Part shown: positions 34,429 through 44,181 of the stretch, piece by piece
Layout of the letters: the number at the start of each line of letters is the position of its first letter
Numbering within the stretch: the stretch's first letter is position 1
From: CAVVJA01 sp963779485
GTDB lineage: Bacteria > Actinomycetota > Actinomycetes > Mycobacteriales > Jatrophihabitantaceae
Direction: 5' to 3'
NCBI GenBank assembly: GCA_963779485.1
Contig: CAVZYJ010000008.1
Location: 186,001-250,000 of the forward strand
Length of the DNA: 64,000 bases
The notes under the pieces: model-generated
The model's input: only the letters and a program-made list of their open reading frames with translations
What the model was told of the DNA's origin: nothing
Databases searched by the model: none
Made by a program: the position numbers and the translations under genes

Positions 34429-35323
34429 CTAAGCGCTGGGCACCCGCAGCATGCCCTCTTGGACGACGCTGACGATGTGCCGACCGTCACGGGCGAAGAT
34501 CTTGCCCTCGGCGAGACCGCGCCCGCCCGAGGCGGACGGCGAGCTCGTGACGTAGAGGAACCATTCGTCCGCGCGGAAGCTCCGGTGGAACCACATGGCG
34601 TGGTCGAGCGACGCGGTCCTGACCGGGTCGATCGCTGCGGCCAACCCGTGGTGGATCAGCACGGAGTCAAGCAGCGTGAGGTCGGAGGCGAAGGTAAGCA
34701 CGCAGACCTGCAGCACCGGGTCGTCCGGCAGCGATCCCGCGGCGCGCATCCAGACGCGATGCGGCGCGTGTTCCCGGGGACCGTGTGACCGTTGGATCCA
34801 CGGTGGATCGTCGACGTAACGAATGTCGAACGGACGCGGTAGCCGCGCGTAGATCGCGGCCACTTCCTCGTACCCCTCGTAGCGGTCGCGAAGCGTCGGA
34901 AGGGTCTCGGGAGCCGGCACGGCGGGCATGTGGAGCTGGTGGTCGATACCGCCTTGGACCAGCTGAAACGAGGCGGCGAGGGCGAAGATCGTCTTGTCGT
35001 GCTGGACGGCGGCGACCCGGCGGGTCGTGAACGACTGCCCGTCCCGCACTCGCTCGACCCGGTACTGGATCGGGACGGCCGGGTCGCCGGGCCGAATGAA
35101 GTAGGAGTGCAACGAGTGCACCGGCCGGTCGGCGGCGACGGTCCGGGCCGCCGCGACGAGCGCCTGCCCGGCGACCTGACCTCCGAACACCCGCTGCAGC
35201 GAGATCTGCGGACTACGTCCGCAGAAAGACGTCCTCGTCGACCGGCTCGAGGTCGAGCAGATTCACCAAGGCGTCGACGACCGGTTGGTTTTCGACCAGT
35301 CCGATTTCGGCGTCAGCGGTCAC
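34429..35323 (-). CDS. tesB: Acyl-CoA thioesterase II, broken near the N-terminus
   Basis: The conserved double hot-dog body reads from about 35190 to 34429: FGGQVAGQALVAAARTV, HSLHSYFIRPGDPAVPI, RVWMRAAG, LDHAMWFHRSFRADEWFLY and RGLAEGKIFARDG. The true start is a GTG at 35323, giving MTADAEIGLVENQ and LVNLLDLEPVDEDVFLR. The frame then hits TAG near 35213, and the continuation RSPQISLQRVFGGQ is one frame over (break about 35217–35221). A 1–2 base indel explains it. TesB hydrolyses acyl-CoA to free acid and CoA. The start overlaps the end of pyk by 11 bp, so both are in one unit. Confidence 0.85.
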
Positions 35324-36743
35324 GTTGCAGGACGTCCCCGATGTGATGCACCCGAATCGTGTTGGTCGCGCCGGGCGTCGTTGGCGGCGTGCCCGCGACG
35401 ATCACGACCAGGTCGTTGAGGTGGCAGACACCGCGCTGCACTAGCGCCGAGTCGACTTGGCGCACCATCTCGTCGGTCGTGCGGACCGTCCACACCAGGT
35501 ACGCCTCCGCCCCCCACAACAAAGCCATCTGCCGTTGCACATTCTCATCTGGGGTGAAGACGAGGAGCCGTTGCGAAGGGTGCAGACGAGACAGCCGGCG
35601 CGCGGTGTCACCGGTCTGGGTGAACGCTACTAACGCGACTGCGCCCAATGCGTCGCCGATGTCCTTGGCCGCCTTGACGATCGCCCCTCCGGACGTTCGG
35701 GGAACGTGCTGCAGCGCTGGCGCCAGTGTCCCCGAGGACTCGACCGAGGAGATGATCCGCGCCATCGTGGCCACCGCCTGGACCGGATAGGTTCCCACGC
35801 TCGTCTCGCCCGACAGCATCACCGCATCGGCACCGTCGAGCACAGCATTCGCGACATCCGACGCTTCGGCCCGGGTCGGGCGGGAGTGACTGATCATCGA
35901 CTCGAGCATTTGCGTCGCGACGATCACGGGCTTGGCGTAGTCACGACAGATCTGGACCGCGCGCTTCTGCACGACCGGCACCTGCTCGAGCGGCAGCTCC
36001 ACGCCGAGATCACCGCGGGCGACCATGACGCCGTCGAAGGAGAGGGCTATTTCCGCCAGCCGCTCGACGGCCTCGGGCTTCTCGATCTTGGCGATCACTG
36101 GACGGTGCACGCCGATCGAGGTCATGACCTGCTGGACGAGTTTCACGTCCTCGGGCGCCCGAACGAACGACAGGGCGATGAAGTCGACGCCCAGTCGAAG
36201 CGCGAACTCCAGATCCTCGGCGTCCTTGTCCGACATGGCCGGAACGCTGACCGAGACTCCCGGCAAGGACAGGCCCTTGTTGTTGCTGACTCGTCCTCCC
36301 TCGGTAACGTCGCACACCACGTCGGTGCCGTCCTGGACCTCGACCGCGACCAGGGCCACGTTCCCGTCGTCGACGAGCAGCCGGTCGCCGGGTCGCACAT
36401 CGTCGGCCAAGTGCTTGTACGTCGTGGAGACCCGGTCGTGCGTGCCCTCGCATTCCTCCACCGTGATGCGGATGCGCTCGCCGGTCAGCCAATTGACGGC
36501 ACCGTCGATGAAGCGACCGAGCCGAATCTTCGGGCCCTGCAGATCAGCCAGTACGGCCACGTTTCGGCCCGCGGCGTCCGCGGCGGTGCGCACCTCGTGG
36601 AAGCGTCGTCCGTGCTCCGCATGGTCGCCGTGGCTGAAGTTCAATCGGGCGATGTCCATGCCCGCCTCGACAAGCGCCCGGGCCCGCTCCGGAGTGTCAG
36701 TCGATGGACCTAAGGTGCAGACGATCTTCGCGCGACGCGTCAC
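35313..36743 (-). CDS. pyk: Pyruvate kinase
   Basis: This 476-residue protein converts phosphoenolpyruvate and ADP to pyruvate and ATP. Motifs are AKIVCTLGPSTDTPE, GMDIARLNFSHGDH, LADLQGPKIRLGRF, the catalytic signature VIAKIEKPEAVERL with DGVMVARGDLGVELP, ATQMLESMI and GADAVMLSGETSVGTYPV, followed by the C-terminal allosteric domain. It is intact and of usual length. The start at 36743 is the family's usual MTRRAKIV. It lies 27 bp downstream of gltB on the same strand and overlaps tesB. Confidence 0.96.
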   Translation of the reverse strand: MTRRAKIVCTLGPSTDTPERARALVEAGMDIARLNFSHGDHAEHGRRFHEVRTAADAAGRNVAVLADLQGPKIRLGRFIDGAVNWLTGERIRITVEECEGTHDRVSTTYKHLADDVRPGDRLLVDDGNVALVAVEVQDGTDVVCDVTEGGRVSNNKGLSLPGVSVSVPAMSDKDAEDLEFALRLGVDFIALSFVRAPEDVKLVQQVMTSIGVHRPVIAKIEKPEAVERLAEIALSFDGVMVARGDLGVELPLEQVPVVQKRAVQICRDYAKPVIVATQMLESMISHSRPTRAEASDVANAVLDGADAVMLSGETSVGTYPVQAVATMARIISSVESSGTLAPALQHVPRTSGGAIVKAAKDIGDALGAVALVAFTQTGDTARRLSRLHPSQRLLVFTPDENVQRQMALLWGAEAYLVWTVRTTDEMVRQVDSALVQRGVCHLNDLVVIVAGTPPTTPGATNTIRVHHIGDVLQRDR

Positions 36744-36770
36744 GCCCTCAGCGTAAGGGTTGCCGCTGGG

Positions 36771-39700
36771 TCACCCGCGCGCGGCGGCCATCACCGCCGC
36801 GTCGACATCTTCGCCCGCGGCCCGAGCCCTCCGGGTGGCATCCAGGACGCGACGATAGTCCCGCGGCACGATGGCCGAGAACCGGCCCAGCGCGTCGGGC
36901 CACGCATCGAGCAACGCCTGGGCAACCGACGACATCGTGCAGCCGGCATGTTCGTGCACGATCTCTCGTAGCACGACCGCGTACTCGCCGGTTACGGCCT
37001 CCACGTCGACGAGCTCACCGTTGACCAGCTCGGGATCGAGCTCGAGGACGAAGGCGAGTCCGCCCGACATTCCGGCGCCGAGGTTTCGCCCGGTCGGGCC
37101 GAGGATCACCGCGTAGCCGCCGGTCATGTATTCCAGCGCATGGTCACCGACACCTTCCGCGACCACGGTGGCACCAGAGTTGCGAACGCAGAACCGCTCG
37201 CCGACGACACCGCGCAGGAACATCTCCCCGCCGGTGGCGCCATAAGCGATCACATTGCCGGCGATGACGTTGCGCTCGGCGGCAAACAGTGCGGCCTCGT
37301 CCGGCCGTACGACGAGACGCCCTCCGGACAATCCCTTGCCGACATAGTCATTTGCGTCTCCGAACAGCCGCAAGGTCATGCCCCCGGGCACGAACGCTCC
37401 GAACGACTGGCCGGCCGAGCCGCGGAAGGTGATGTCGATCGTCTCCGGCGGCAGGCCGTTCGGTCCGAAGCGGCTGGTGACGAGCGAGCCCAACATGGTG
37501 CCGACGGTGCGATTCACGTTTCGTACCGGCAGCTCGAGTCGAACCGGTCGACCGTCGAGCAATGCGCCTTCGCACAGCTGGATCAACGTGTTGTCAAGTG
37601 CGGCGTCCAGCCCGTGGTCCTGCTCCACGTACCGACGCAACGGCGTCCCGTCCGGTACCGGCGGCGGCCGCAGGATCGGTGTCAGATCGAGTCCGTCGGC
37701 CTTCCAGTGGGCGATCGCCTCCGCGGTGTCCAGAATCTCGACGTGTCCGATCGCCTCGTCGAGGGAGCGAAAGCCGAGCGACGCGAGGATCTCCCGCACC
37801 TGCTCGGCGACGTATTCGAAGAACGTGACGACGAACTCCGGCTTGCCGGTGAAGCGGCGTCGCAGCTCGGGATTCTGGGTCGCGACGCCGACCGGGCAGG
37901 TGTCTAGGTGGCAGACCCGCATCATTACGCACCCCGACACGATGAGCGGCGCCGTCGCAAAGCCGTACTCCTCCGCGCCGAGCAACGCGGCGACGACGAC
38001 GTCGCGGCCGGTCTTCATGGCCCCGTCGACCTGGACGGAAATGCGGTCCCGCAGCCCGTTGAGAAGCAGGGTCTGCTGGGTCTCGGCCAAGCCGAGCTCC
38101 CACGGGAGGCCGGCGTGCTTCAACGACGTGAGCGGCGCGGCGCCGGTCCCGCCGTCGTGGCCGGAGATGAGCACGACGTCCGCATGCGCCTTGGACACCC
38201 CGGCGGCGACGGTCCCGACGCCGGTCTCGGCGACGAGCTTGACGTGCACGCGAGCGCTCGGATTCGCGTTCTTCAGATCGTGGATAAGTTGCTTGAGATC
38301 CTCGATCGAGTAGATGTCGTGGTGCGGCGGCGGCGAGATCAGCCCGACGCCCGGCGTCGAATGCCGCGTGCGCGCGATCCACGGATACACCTTGAAGCCG
38401 GGTAGCTGGCCGCCCTCCCCCGGCTTGGCGCCCTGCGCGACCTTGATCTGAATGTCGTCGGCATTGACGAGGTAGTGGCTGGTGACGCCGAACCGTCCCG
38501 AGGCCACCTGCTTGACGGCGGATCGACGAAGATCGCCGTTCGGGTCCGGGATGAACCGCTGCGCGTCCTCGCCTCCCTCGCCGCAATTCGACCGGCCGCC
38601 GATCCGGTTCATCGCGATCGCGAGCGTCTCGTGCGCCTCGGCCGAGATCGAGCCATAGGACATGGCGCCGGTCGCGAACCGGCGCACGATCTCGGACACC
38701 GGCTCCACCTCGTCCAGCGGGACCGCAGGCCGGACGCCCTCGCGCAGGGCGAACAACCCCCGCAGCGTGCCACCTTCGCGATTGAGCTGCTCTACCGTCT
38801 CGGTGTATTCGCGGAACACCTCGTAACGACGCTGCCGCGTCGCGTGCTGGAGCAGGAAGACCGTCTCGGGATTGAACAGGTGCAACTCGCCCTCACGACG
38901 CCACTGGTACTCGCCGCCGACATCGAGCCGGCGATGGGCAAGCGCCGACGGCACAACCGGATACGCTCGCGCGTGCCGGGCCGCAGCCTCGCCGGCGAGC
39001 ACGTCGAGACCAACCCCGCCGAGTCGGGACGGCGCCCCGCCGAAGTAGGCGTCGACGACATCCTGGGCCAGGCCGAACGACTCGAAGACCTGAGCGCCGA
39101 TGTAGGAGGCGATGGTGGAGATGCCCATCTTCGACATCACCTTGAGCACGCCCTTGCTTAGCGCCTTGACGTAGTTCGCGATCGCCTTCTCGCTGCTGAC
39201 TCCGGAGATGGCGCCCTGGGCGACGAGGTCATCGATGGTCTCGAAGGCGAGATAGGGATTGACCGCGGCCGCGCCGAACCCAACCAGCAACGCGACGTGG
39301 TGCACCTCGCGGACCTCGCCGGTCTCCACGACGAGCCCCGCCTGGGTCCGTTGGCCGGTCGAGACCAGATGGTGGTGCACAGCCGAGGTCAGCAACAGCG
39401 ACGGGATAGGCGCATAGTCTTCGTCGCATCCGCGGTCGGACAGCACGAGGATTCGCGTGCCGGCGCTGATCGCCTCGGAGGCTTCCCGACGCACCCGATC
39501 CAGCGCACCAGCCAGCGCTTCACCACCCCCGTGCACCGGGTAGCGCCCGTCGATGAGCGCGCAACCGAAGCCGGGCAGGTCGCCGTCGGCGTTGATGTTC
39601 CAGATCTTGGCCAGCTCGTCGTTGTCGATCACCGGATGGGGAATCACCACGTGCCGGCAGGATGCCGGGCCGGGCTTGAGCAGGTTGTGCTCCGGCCCGA

Positions 39701-41315
39701 TCGTGCCGGCGAGCGAGGTCACCATCTCCTCGCGGATGGCGTCGAGCGGCGGGTTCGTCACCTGGGCGAACAGCTCGCTGAAGTAGTCGAACAGCAGGCG
39801 CGGGCGCTTCGACAGCGCCGCCAATGGGGTGTCCGTGCCCATTGACCCGATCGGTTCCACCCCGCTCTTCGCCATCGGGGCGATGAGAATTCGCAGCTCC
39901 TCTTCGGTATAGCCGAATATCTGCTGCCGGCGGGTGACCGACTCGTGCGGGTACACCGTGTGCTCGCGGTCGGGCAGCGCGGGCAGCTGCAGCAACCCGG
40001 AATAGAGCCATTCGCCGTAAGGCATCGCCGCGGCCAGCTCCGACTTGATCTCGTCGTCGTGCACGATGCGCCCGCGCGCCGTGTCAACGAGGAACATCCG
40101 TCCTGGCTGCAGGCGTCCTTTCGCGACGACCCGGGCGGGATCGATGTCGAGGACGCCGGACTCGCTGCCGAGGACGACGAGCCCGTCGGCGGTCCGCCAC
40201 CACCGTCCCGGCCGCAAACCGTTGCGATCGAGGACCGCGCCGATGACCGTGCCGTCGGTGAAGTTCACGCAGGCCGGACCATCCCACGGCTCCATCAAGG
40301 CGGAATGAAACGCGTAGAAATCCCGTTGCGCGGGGTCCATACGCGTCGCGTTTTCCCAGGCTTCCGGGATCATCATCAGCACGGCGTGGGCCAGGCTGCG
40401 ACCGCCCAGATGAAGCAGTTCGAGCACCTCGTCGAAGGAGGCCGAGTCGCTGGCCTCCGGCGTGCAGATGGGAAACAGCCGGCGGAGGTCGCCGGGAATG
40501 AGTTCGGACCTGAGCAATGCCTCTCGGGTCTGCATCCAGTTCCGGTTGCCCCGGATGGTGTTGATCTCGCCGTTGTGGGCGACGTAGCGGAACGGATGCG
40601 CGAGCGGCCACGACGGGAATGTGTTCGTCGAGAACCGGCTGTGCACCAATCCAATGGCGCTGCTGAATCGTCCGTCGGTGAGGTCCGGGAAGAACGTGGC
40701 CAGCTGACCGGCAGTGAGCATCCCCTTGTAGACGAGGGTCCGCGTCGACAACGATGGAAAGTACAGCCCGATCCTGCGCTCGCGGGCCCGCCGTTCGGCG
40801 ACCTTCCGAAGGCAGAACGCGAGCCGTTCCAAGGCCAGTCCGGTCTCGTGCGCCGCACCGCGCGCGAACAGCTGGCGAAAGGCGGGCATCACCCGCCGCG
40901 CCGTCGGTCCGACTCCGGCCGGATCGATCGGAACGTCACGCCAGCCAAGGACGACCAGACCCTCCTCGGCCGCGACCTGTTCGACGAGAGCGACGACATC
41001 AGCCGCGGCCTCGGGATCGACGGGCAGGAAGGCGATGCCGGTGGCGTACGCGCCGGCGGGTGGGAGCGGCAGACCGCTGACCTCCCGGAGGAAGACGTCC
41101 GGAACCTGCACGGTCAGGCCGGCGCCGTCTCCGGACGACGGCTCGGCCCCGGCGGCGCCCCGATGGTCGAGGTTGTGCAGGGCGACGAGCGCCTGCACGA
41201 CGATGTCGTGGCTGGCTCGGCCCTGGAGGTCAGCGACGAAGGCCACCCCGCACGAGTCGGACTCGTGGCGAGGATCGTAGAGCCCGCGCGCAGCCGGCAC
41301 GGCGGAGAATTCCAC
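36771..41315 (-). CDS. gltB: Glutamate synthase large subunit
   Basis: This 1514-residue protein starts at a GTG at 41315 with GAGGTG 5 bases before. The frame is open further upstream but without family sequence. A 21-residue propeptide precedes the catalytic Cys22 in SDSCGVAFVAD, which releases ammonia from glutamine. Then follow the glutamine amidotransferase domain (FSTNTFPSWPLAHPFRYVAHNGEIN), the central domain, the FMN domain (GEGGEDAQRF, QVASGRFGVTSHYL, VSGHDGGTGAAPLTSLKHAG), a 3Fe-4S region (CVMMRVCHLDTCPVGVATQNP) and the C-terminal beta-helix. The small subunit GltD, which supplies electrons from NADPH and usually lies next door, is absent: pyk follows after 27 bp. Confidence 0.96.
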   Translation of the reverse strand: MEFSAVPAARGLYDPRHESDSCGVAFVADLQGRASHDIVVQALVALHNLDHRGAAGAEPSSGDGAGLTVQVPDVFLREVSGLPLPPAGAYATGIAFLPVDPEAAADVVALVEQVAAEEGLVVLGWRDVPIDPAGVGPTARRVMPAFRQLFARGAAHETGLALERLAFCLRKVAERRARERRIGLYFPSLSTRTLVYKGMLTAGQLATFFPDLTDGRFSSAIGLVHSRFSTNTFPSWPLAHPFRYVAHNGEINTIRGNRNWMQTREALLRSELIPGDLRRLFPICTPEASDSASFDEVLELLHLGGRSLAHAVLMMIPEAWENATRMDPAQRDFYAFHSALMEPWDGPACVNFTDGTVIGAVLDRNGLRPGRWWRTADGLVVLGSESGVLDIDPARVVAKGRLQPGRMFLVDTARGRIVHDDEIKSELAAAMPYGEWLYSGLLQLPALPDREHTVYPHESVTRRQQIFGYTEEELRILIAPMAKSGVEPIGSMGTDTPLAALSKRPRLLFDYFSELFAQVTNPPLDAIREEMVTSLAGTIGPEHNLLKPGPASCRHVVIPHPVIDNDELAKIWNINADGDLPGFGCALIDGRYPVHGGGEALAGALDRVRREASEAISAGTRILVLSDRGCDEDYAPIPSLLLTSAVHHHLVSTGQRTQAGLVVETGEVREVHHVALLVGFGAAAVNPYLAFETIDDLVAQGAISGVSSEKAIANYVKALSKGVLKVMSKMGISTIASYIGAQVFESFGLAQDVVDAYFGGAPSRLGGVGLDVLAGEAAARHARAYPVVPSALAHRRLDVGGEYQWRREGELHLFNPETVFLLQHATRQRRYEVFREYTETVEQLNREGGTLRGLFALREGVRPAVPLDEVEPVSEIVRRFATGAMSYGSISAEAHETLAIAMNRIGGRSNCGEGGEDAQRFIPDPNGDLRRSAVKQVASGRFGVTSHYLVNADDIQIKVAQGAKPGEGGQLPGFKVYPWIARTRHSTPGVGLISPPPHHDIYSIEDLKQLIHDLKNANPSARVHVKLVAETGVGTVAAGVSKAHADVVLISGHDGGTGAAPLTSLKHAGLPWELGLAETQQTLLLNGLRDRISVQVDGAMKTGRDVVVAALLGAEEYGFATAPLIVSGCVMMRVCHLDTCPVGVATQNPELRRRFTGKPEFVVTFFEYVAEQVREILASLGFRSLDEAIGHVEILDTAEAIAHWKADGLDLTPILRPPPVPDGTPLRRYVEQDHGLDAALDNTLIQLCEGALLDGRPVRLELPVRNVNRTVGTMLGSLVTSRFGPNGLPPETIDITFRGSAGQSFGAFVPGGMTLRLFGDANDYVGKGLSGGRLVVRPDEAALFAAERNVIAGNVIAYGATGGEMFLRGVVGERFCVRNSGATVVAEGVGDHALEYMTGGYAVILGPTGRNLGAGMSGGLAFVLELDPELVNGELVDVEAVTGEYAVVLREIVHEHAGCTMSSVAQALLDAWPDALGRFSAIVPRDYRRVLDATRRARAAGEDVDAAVMAAARG

Positions 41316-41518
41316 GGGCACCTCTCGGTAGCTGGAGCGAAGCTGCCGGCAGCGCAATCGGCACTGACTGATGCGGCGGAGACCCCGCCGGACATCGTTG
41401 GCCCGCGAGACCACATTCACATTACCGGCCGATCCACCCGGCCTGACACGGCGGCCGACCATCTTCGGTCGTGGGCGCCCAGGGCTGCAAGTCCGAGATT
41501 CACAAACGGCGAGGCGGA

Positions 41519-43868
41519 CTAGATCTGCTGGAGCGCCGCCTCGATGTGCTTACGGGTAGCGACCGGCACCGGACCGCCGTCCGCCGCGGTGACGTAGAAC
41601 GCGTCGACAACCGAGCCGCCCAGGGACGAAACTCGGGCCGAGCGGATATCCACGCCACAGCGCTCAAGGATGGTCGTGACGCGGTGGAGCAGACCGATGG
41701 CGTCGTCGGTCCGCAGTTCGAGCACCGTGGCGTCCGTGGCGGCGTCGTCCAACCAATGGACGGCCGGAGGCTGACGGTCCGGAACCTCACCGCGGGCGTA
41801 GACCCGCTCCTTGGCCACGAGCCGGTCGGCGAGCGGGAGCGTCCCTTCGAGCGACCGGACGAGGTCGTTGCGCAGGATCGCGACGCTCGGCGCCCGCCCG
41901 AACCGCGGCTCGACCACGAACGCGTTCACAGCCATGCCGGCGTGGGTATGGATCGACGCTGACCGCACGTCCAGCGAGTGCAGCGCGAGGACGCCGGTGG
42001 CGCGGGACAGCACGCCCGGTGCGTCCGGTGCAGCCACGAGTACCTCGTCACCCACCATTTCGACCGCCAGCACGCCCGCCTCGGCCAGCCGACGACCGCG
42101 ATCGTCCAATGGCGGCGCCTCCGGCAACGGCGCCCCGCCGAGGACGGCGCGGGTGCGGCGCACGAGATCGTCGATCAGGCCGGCCTTCCAGTCGCTCCAG
42201 ACCGCGGGTCCCGTCGCCAAGGCGTCGGCGATCGTGAGGGCGTGCAACAGCTCGAGCAGCTCGATCGACCCGCCGACTGAATCGGCGACCGTGGTGATGG
42301 TCATCGGATCAGCCAGGTCGCGGCGGGTCGCGGTGTTGGGCAGCAAGCAGATGGTGACGCACCAGGGCGGTCACGGTCGCGGCGTCCCCGTATGACAGGC
42401 CCATCCGGTTGGCGATCTTCTCGGCCATGAACGCGCCCGTCTCGGAGTGATCGGCGCCGGGGTAGCCCTTGCCGATGTCGTGCAACAGACTGCCGATGAG
42501 CAGCAGGTCCGGGCGCGCCACCCGACGGACCAGCTCGGCGGCCTGAGCGGCCGTCTCCAGCAGGTGCCGGTCGACGGTCCAGCGGTGCACCGGGTTGTGC
42601 TGGGCGGCGAACCGGACCGCGTTCCATTCCGGCATGAGCCGGACGAGCAGCCCGGCCTGGTCGAACGATTCGAGGACCGGCACCGCCCGCTGGCCGGTGC
42701 CGAGCAAGGCCACGACGTCATCGAGCGCCTCGGCCGGCCACGGCTGGCGGAGCGGCGAACTCTCGGTGGCGAGCCGTTCCAGTGCGAACGGGGAGAGCGG
42801 CAGGTCGTTCTCCGCGGCCGCCCGACCGGCGCGCACAACCAGAACCGGATCGGCCCACGGATCCGCGGCCAGCGCGAGGACCACCTCGCCGTCCTGGGCG
42901 ACGACGTCCTTCGCAAGCGGGGTGCGGCCGGCCGCGGCGCCACCGAACGTTCCCGGCAGCAGTCGGCGCGGCGACAACGCGCGCAGCGGTCGGCGCCGGA
43001 TCTCGACCCGACGCCAGGCGATGTCCAGCGCGCGCCCGATGGTGCGGGACGCCTCGTTGGCCCTCCGCAGCAACGCGTCGGCGTTGGCCAGGCCGAAGAC
43101 TCGAGCGAGCTCAGGCTGCTCCTGCTGCCGCAGGACGTCCTCGTCGCGCCGCAGCCGGCGGTGCAGCTCGCCACGAATGTCGAGCAACGTCCCGTACGCC
43201 TCGCGGACCGCCTGCGGGTAGTCGACGAGCTGAGCGACCGCGAGCGCGTGCAGGATCTGCGCGTCCCGAAGACCGCCTCGCGCGTCCTTCAGGTTGGGCT
43301 CGAGCAGAAACGCAGCATCCCCGGCAATTCGCCAGCGAGCCGCACAGATCTCGCGCAGCTCGGTAACCCGTTTCGGCGCGGTGGCCCGCCATTGATCGAG
43401 CAGCCGCTCGCGCATCGGACCGGACACGCCGGTGTCGCCGGTGATGTGTCGGACGGCGAGGAGGCTGAGCAATGCCTTCACGTCGTCCCCAGCGACGTGC
43501 AGCGCCTGGTCGGGCGTACGCACCGAGTGGTCGAGCCCGACCTTGCTGTCCCAGATGGGGTACCAGAGAGCTTCGGCGACGTCCTGGACCTGCTCGGGCT
43601 TTCCGGTGTGTACGAGCAGCAGGTCCACGTCGGAGTACGGAGCCGGCTCTCGCCGTCCCAAGCCTCCTACGGCGACCAGCGCCGTGCCGTCACTCAGCCG
43701 ATGGCTGGCGTCCAGCCTTTGGAGCCAGGCGTCGTAGGCATCGGAGAGAGCAAACCGAAGGCGCTCGCCGACAAGTCCGGGCTGGCGTAATACGCCAGCC
43801 CGGACTGTGTCTAAGCCTTCCGCCGCGATCGCACGCGGTCGGTCAGAGCGCGTCGGCGTCGCGCTCAC
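41519..43868 (-). CDS. glnD: PII nucleotidyltransferase GlnD, broken by one base
   Basis: The start GTG at 43868 overlaps the end of glnB by 26 bp. The first frame carries the nucleotidyltransferase domain (VAVGGLGRREPAPYSDVDLLLVH), LKDARGGLRDAQ, and the HD domain (LIGSLLHDIGKGYPGADHSETGA). After LVRHHLL an extra base near 42345 shifts the frame. The next frame continues LPNTATRRDLADPMTITTV through two ACT domains (VLLHRV-like segments, ending AALQQI at 41519). Total length about 780 residues is normal. GlnD modifies PII (adenylylation of Tyr51 in actinobacteria) according to nitrogen state. As printed, the ACT domains that sense glutamine would be lost. Confidence 0.88.
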
Positions 43869-44181
43869 CTGTCCTTACCCGGATCACGGTGTCGATGTCA
43901 GTGACCCACACCTTACCGTCGCCGATCTTGCCGGTTCGCGCTGCCTCGATGACGGCGTCGACGACCTTGTCCGCGTCCAGGACGTCGACCAGGACTTCGA
44001 CTCGCACCTTCGGCACGAGGTCGACCGTGTACTCGGCGCCTCGATACACCTCGACGTGGCCGCGCTGGCGGCCGAAGCCCTGTACCTCGCTCACGGTGAG
44101 GCCCTGCACGCCGAGCACCTCGAGCGCGGCCTTCACATCATCGAGCTTGAACGGCTTGATGACTGCCGTGATGAGCTTCAT
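43843..44181 (-). CDS. glnB: PII nitrogen regulatory protein (GlnB/GlnK)
   Basis: This 112-residue PII protein is intact: MKLITAVIKPFKLDDVKAAL, the T-loop with Tyr51 in YRGAEYTVDLVPKV, the B-loop TGKIGDGKVWV and IDTVIRVRTGE. It binds ATP, ADP and 2-oxoglutarate and docks on AmtB to close ammonium uptake. In actinobacteria Tyr51 is adenylylated by GlnD. The start overlaps the amtB stop as ATGA, and its end overlaps glnD, so the three genes are tightly coupled. Confidence 0.96.
   Translation of the reverse strand: MKLITAVIKPFKLDDVKAALEVLGVQGLTVSEVQGFGRQRGHVEVYRGAEYTVDLVPKVRVEVLVDVLDADKVVDAVIEAARTGKIGDGKVWVTDIDTVIRVRTGERDADAL

Noticed and set aside
35313..35323. Overlap of tesB start and pyk end as possible misannotation
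   Set aside because: Both ends are supported by family sequence, and an 11-bp overlap is ordinary in this genome.
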